Shown here: positions 6,572 through 7,106 of the stretch, one piece after another
Layout: each line of letters begins with the position of its first letter
How positions within the stretch are numbered: the first letter of the stretch is position 1
From: Leptolyngbya sp. SIO4C1
Lineage (GTDB): Bacteria > Cyanobacteriota > Cyanobacteriia > Phormidesmidales > Phormidesmidaceae
DNA length: 7,106 nt
Assembly (NCBI GenBank): GCA_010671975.1
Contig: JAAHIA010000261.1
Coordinates: forward strand, 1 to 7,106
Direction: 5' to 3'
Made by a program: the position numbers and the translations under genes
Notes under the pieces: generated by a model
What the model saw: only the letters and a program-made list of their open reading frames with translations
The model's database searches: none
What the model was told of the DNA's origin: nothing

Positions 6572-7106
6572 ATGGTCACTCACCGTCGTCCCTTTAAAAA
6601 TCCAACCCTTTGGATGGTGCTCGGTCTTTTGCTAGCAGCCAGTGGCATATCAGCCGTCGCAATTCGCTCTGTCTTACAGGCGCGACAGGCAGAGCAGGCC
6701 GCCAGCGAGCAGCCGTTGCCGCAGCGGGTGAGCGTCGCCGCGTTAGGCCGCATTGAACCCAAAGGCAGAGTCATTGACGTGGCGGCTTCTGAGAACGGCG
6801 TGCTGGCTCAGCTGCTAGTGACAGAAGGTGAGCAGGTCAACCAAGGTCAGCCGCTGGCCTACCTAGATATGTACGAGGTTCGCAAGGCAGAGCGCGACTA
6901 CGCTGCTAGTCAGCTGAATCAGGCCCGCGACAAGCTAGCGGCAGAAACGCAGCTGGGTTCGGCTCAGATTCAAGCAGCTGGCACCCGCGTCGATCAGGTT
7001 GACATGCCCCAGACCGAAGCAATTCGGGCGCAGCGGGCCTCAATTGACAGCCTCCAGGCGCAGCTAGACTTAGCCCAGCTCGATTTAGGCCGAATTCGCG
7101 ATCTCT
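6572..7106 (+). CDS. DevB/HlyD-type ABC exporter membrane fusion protein, N-terminal part (runs off right edge)
   Basis: An open frame from the ATG at 6572 runs 178 codons to the window edge without a stop. The product begins with a basic stretch (HRRPFK) followed by one hydrophobic segment (about 13-35), an inner-membrane anchor with the rest outside the cytoplasm. Residues 53-100 include ALGRIEPKG, then GVLAQLLVTEGEQVNQGQPL and AYLDM, the first half of a biotinyl-lipoyl-like domain as in HlyD and DevB adaptors. The LGRxEP[KE]G motif is typical of the cyanobacterial DevB family (heterocyst glycolipid exporter DevBCA and its paralogues). From about 101 onward the sequence is charged and Gln/Ala-rich, the start of the alpha-helical hairpin that meets TolC. 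It lies 74 bases after the hybrid kinase on the same strand with no obvious Shine-Dalgarno. DevC-like permease and DevA-like ATPase genes would be expected beyond the window. Substrate unknown; DevB paralogues are common, so it need not be the heterocyst one. Confidence 0.9.
   Translation, partial: MVTHRRPFKNPTLWMVLGLLLAASGISAVAIRSVLQARQAEQAASEQPLPQRVSVAALGRIEPKGRVIDVAASENGVLAQLLVTEGEQVNQGQPLAYLDMYEVRKAERDYAASQLNQARDKLAAETQLGSAQIQAAGTRVDQVDMPQTEAIRAQRASIDSLQAQLDLAQLDLGRIRDL

Noticed and set aside
640..7080. Very frequent CAGCTG hexamer as a possible regulatory or restriction-related repeat
   Set aside because: Explained by Gln-Leu codon pairs (CAG CTG) in Gln/Leu-rich proteins with this codon preference.

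Overview
The window reads as cyanobacterial chromosome. The palindrome GCGATCGC (HIP1) occurs eight times between 698 and 6170, against roughly 0.1-0.2 expected by chance. The tmk-holB gene pair, the delta-prime insertion following an NHPDLLWVEPTYLHQG segment and a DevB-type membrane fusion protein point the same way. Coding GC is moderately high. A filamentous or Leptolyngbya/Nodosilinea-like lineage is plausible, but this is inference only.

Layout. (1) 1-246, minus strand: the first 82 codons of a small conserved cyanobacterial protein of unknown function, cut by the left edge. (2) 247-590: a 344-base divergent intergenic region with no convincing gene. Its half next to the minus-strand gene is AT-richer, and a GC-rich patch with potential hairpins lies at about 441-530. 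(3) 591-1274 tmk (thymidylate kinase) and 1247-2221 holB (clamp-loader delta prime), overlapping by 28 bases. (4) 2307-6497: one very large gene for a soluble protein of 1396 residues that joins a CheB methylesterase, a CheR methyltransferase, a heptad-repeat coiled coil, several PAS domains and a histidine kinase. (5) 6572-7106: the N-terminal 178 codons of a DevB/HlyD-type membrane fusion protein of an ABC exporter, cut by the right edge.

How they work together. tmk and holB are DNA-precursor and replication housekeeping genes, probably co-transcribed and translationally coupled. The CheB-CheR-PAS-kinase is a signalling protein whose key catalytic residues all look intact: esterase Ser19/His46/Asp140, methyltransferase SAM loop, kinase His1187, and the N and G boxes. 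It has no receiver domain, and no chemoreceptor, CheA or CheY is visible nearby, so its partner is unknown. The exporter subunit follows on the same strand after 74 bases; a regulatory link is possible but not shown.

The most noteworthy object is the hybrid signalling protein. Its general architecture is known in bacteria, but its biochemical output is poorly understood. I see no mobile element, CRISPR array, tRNA or rRNA, and no evidence of a wholly new system in this window.
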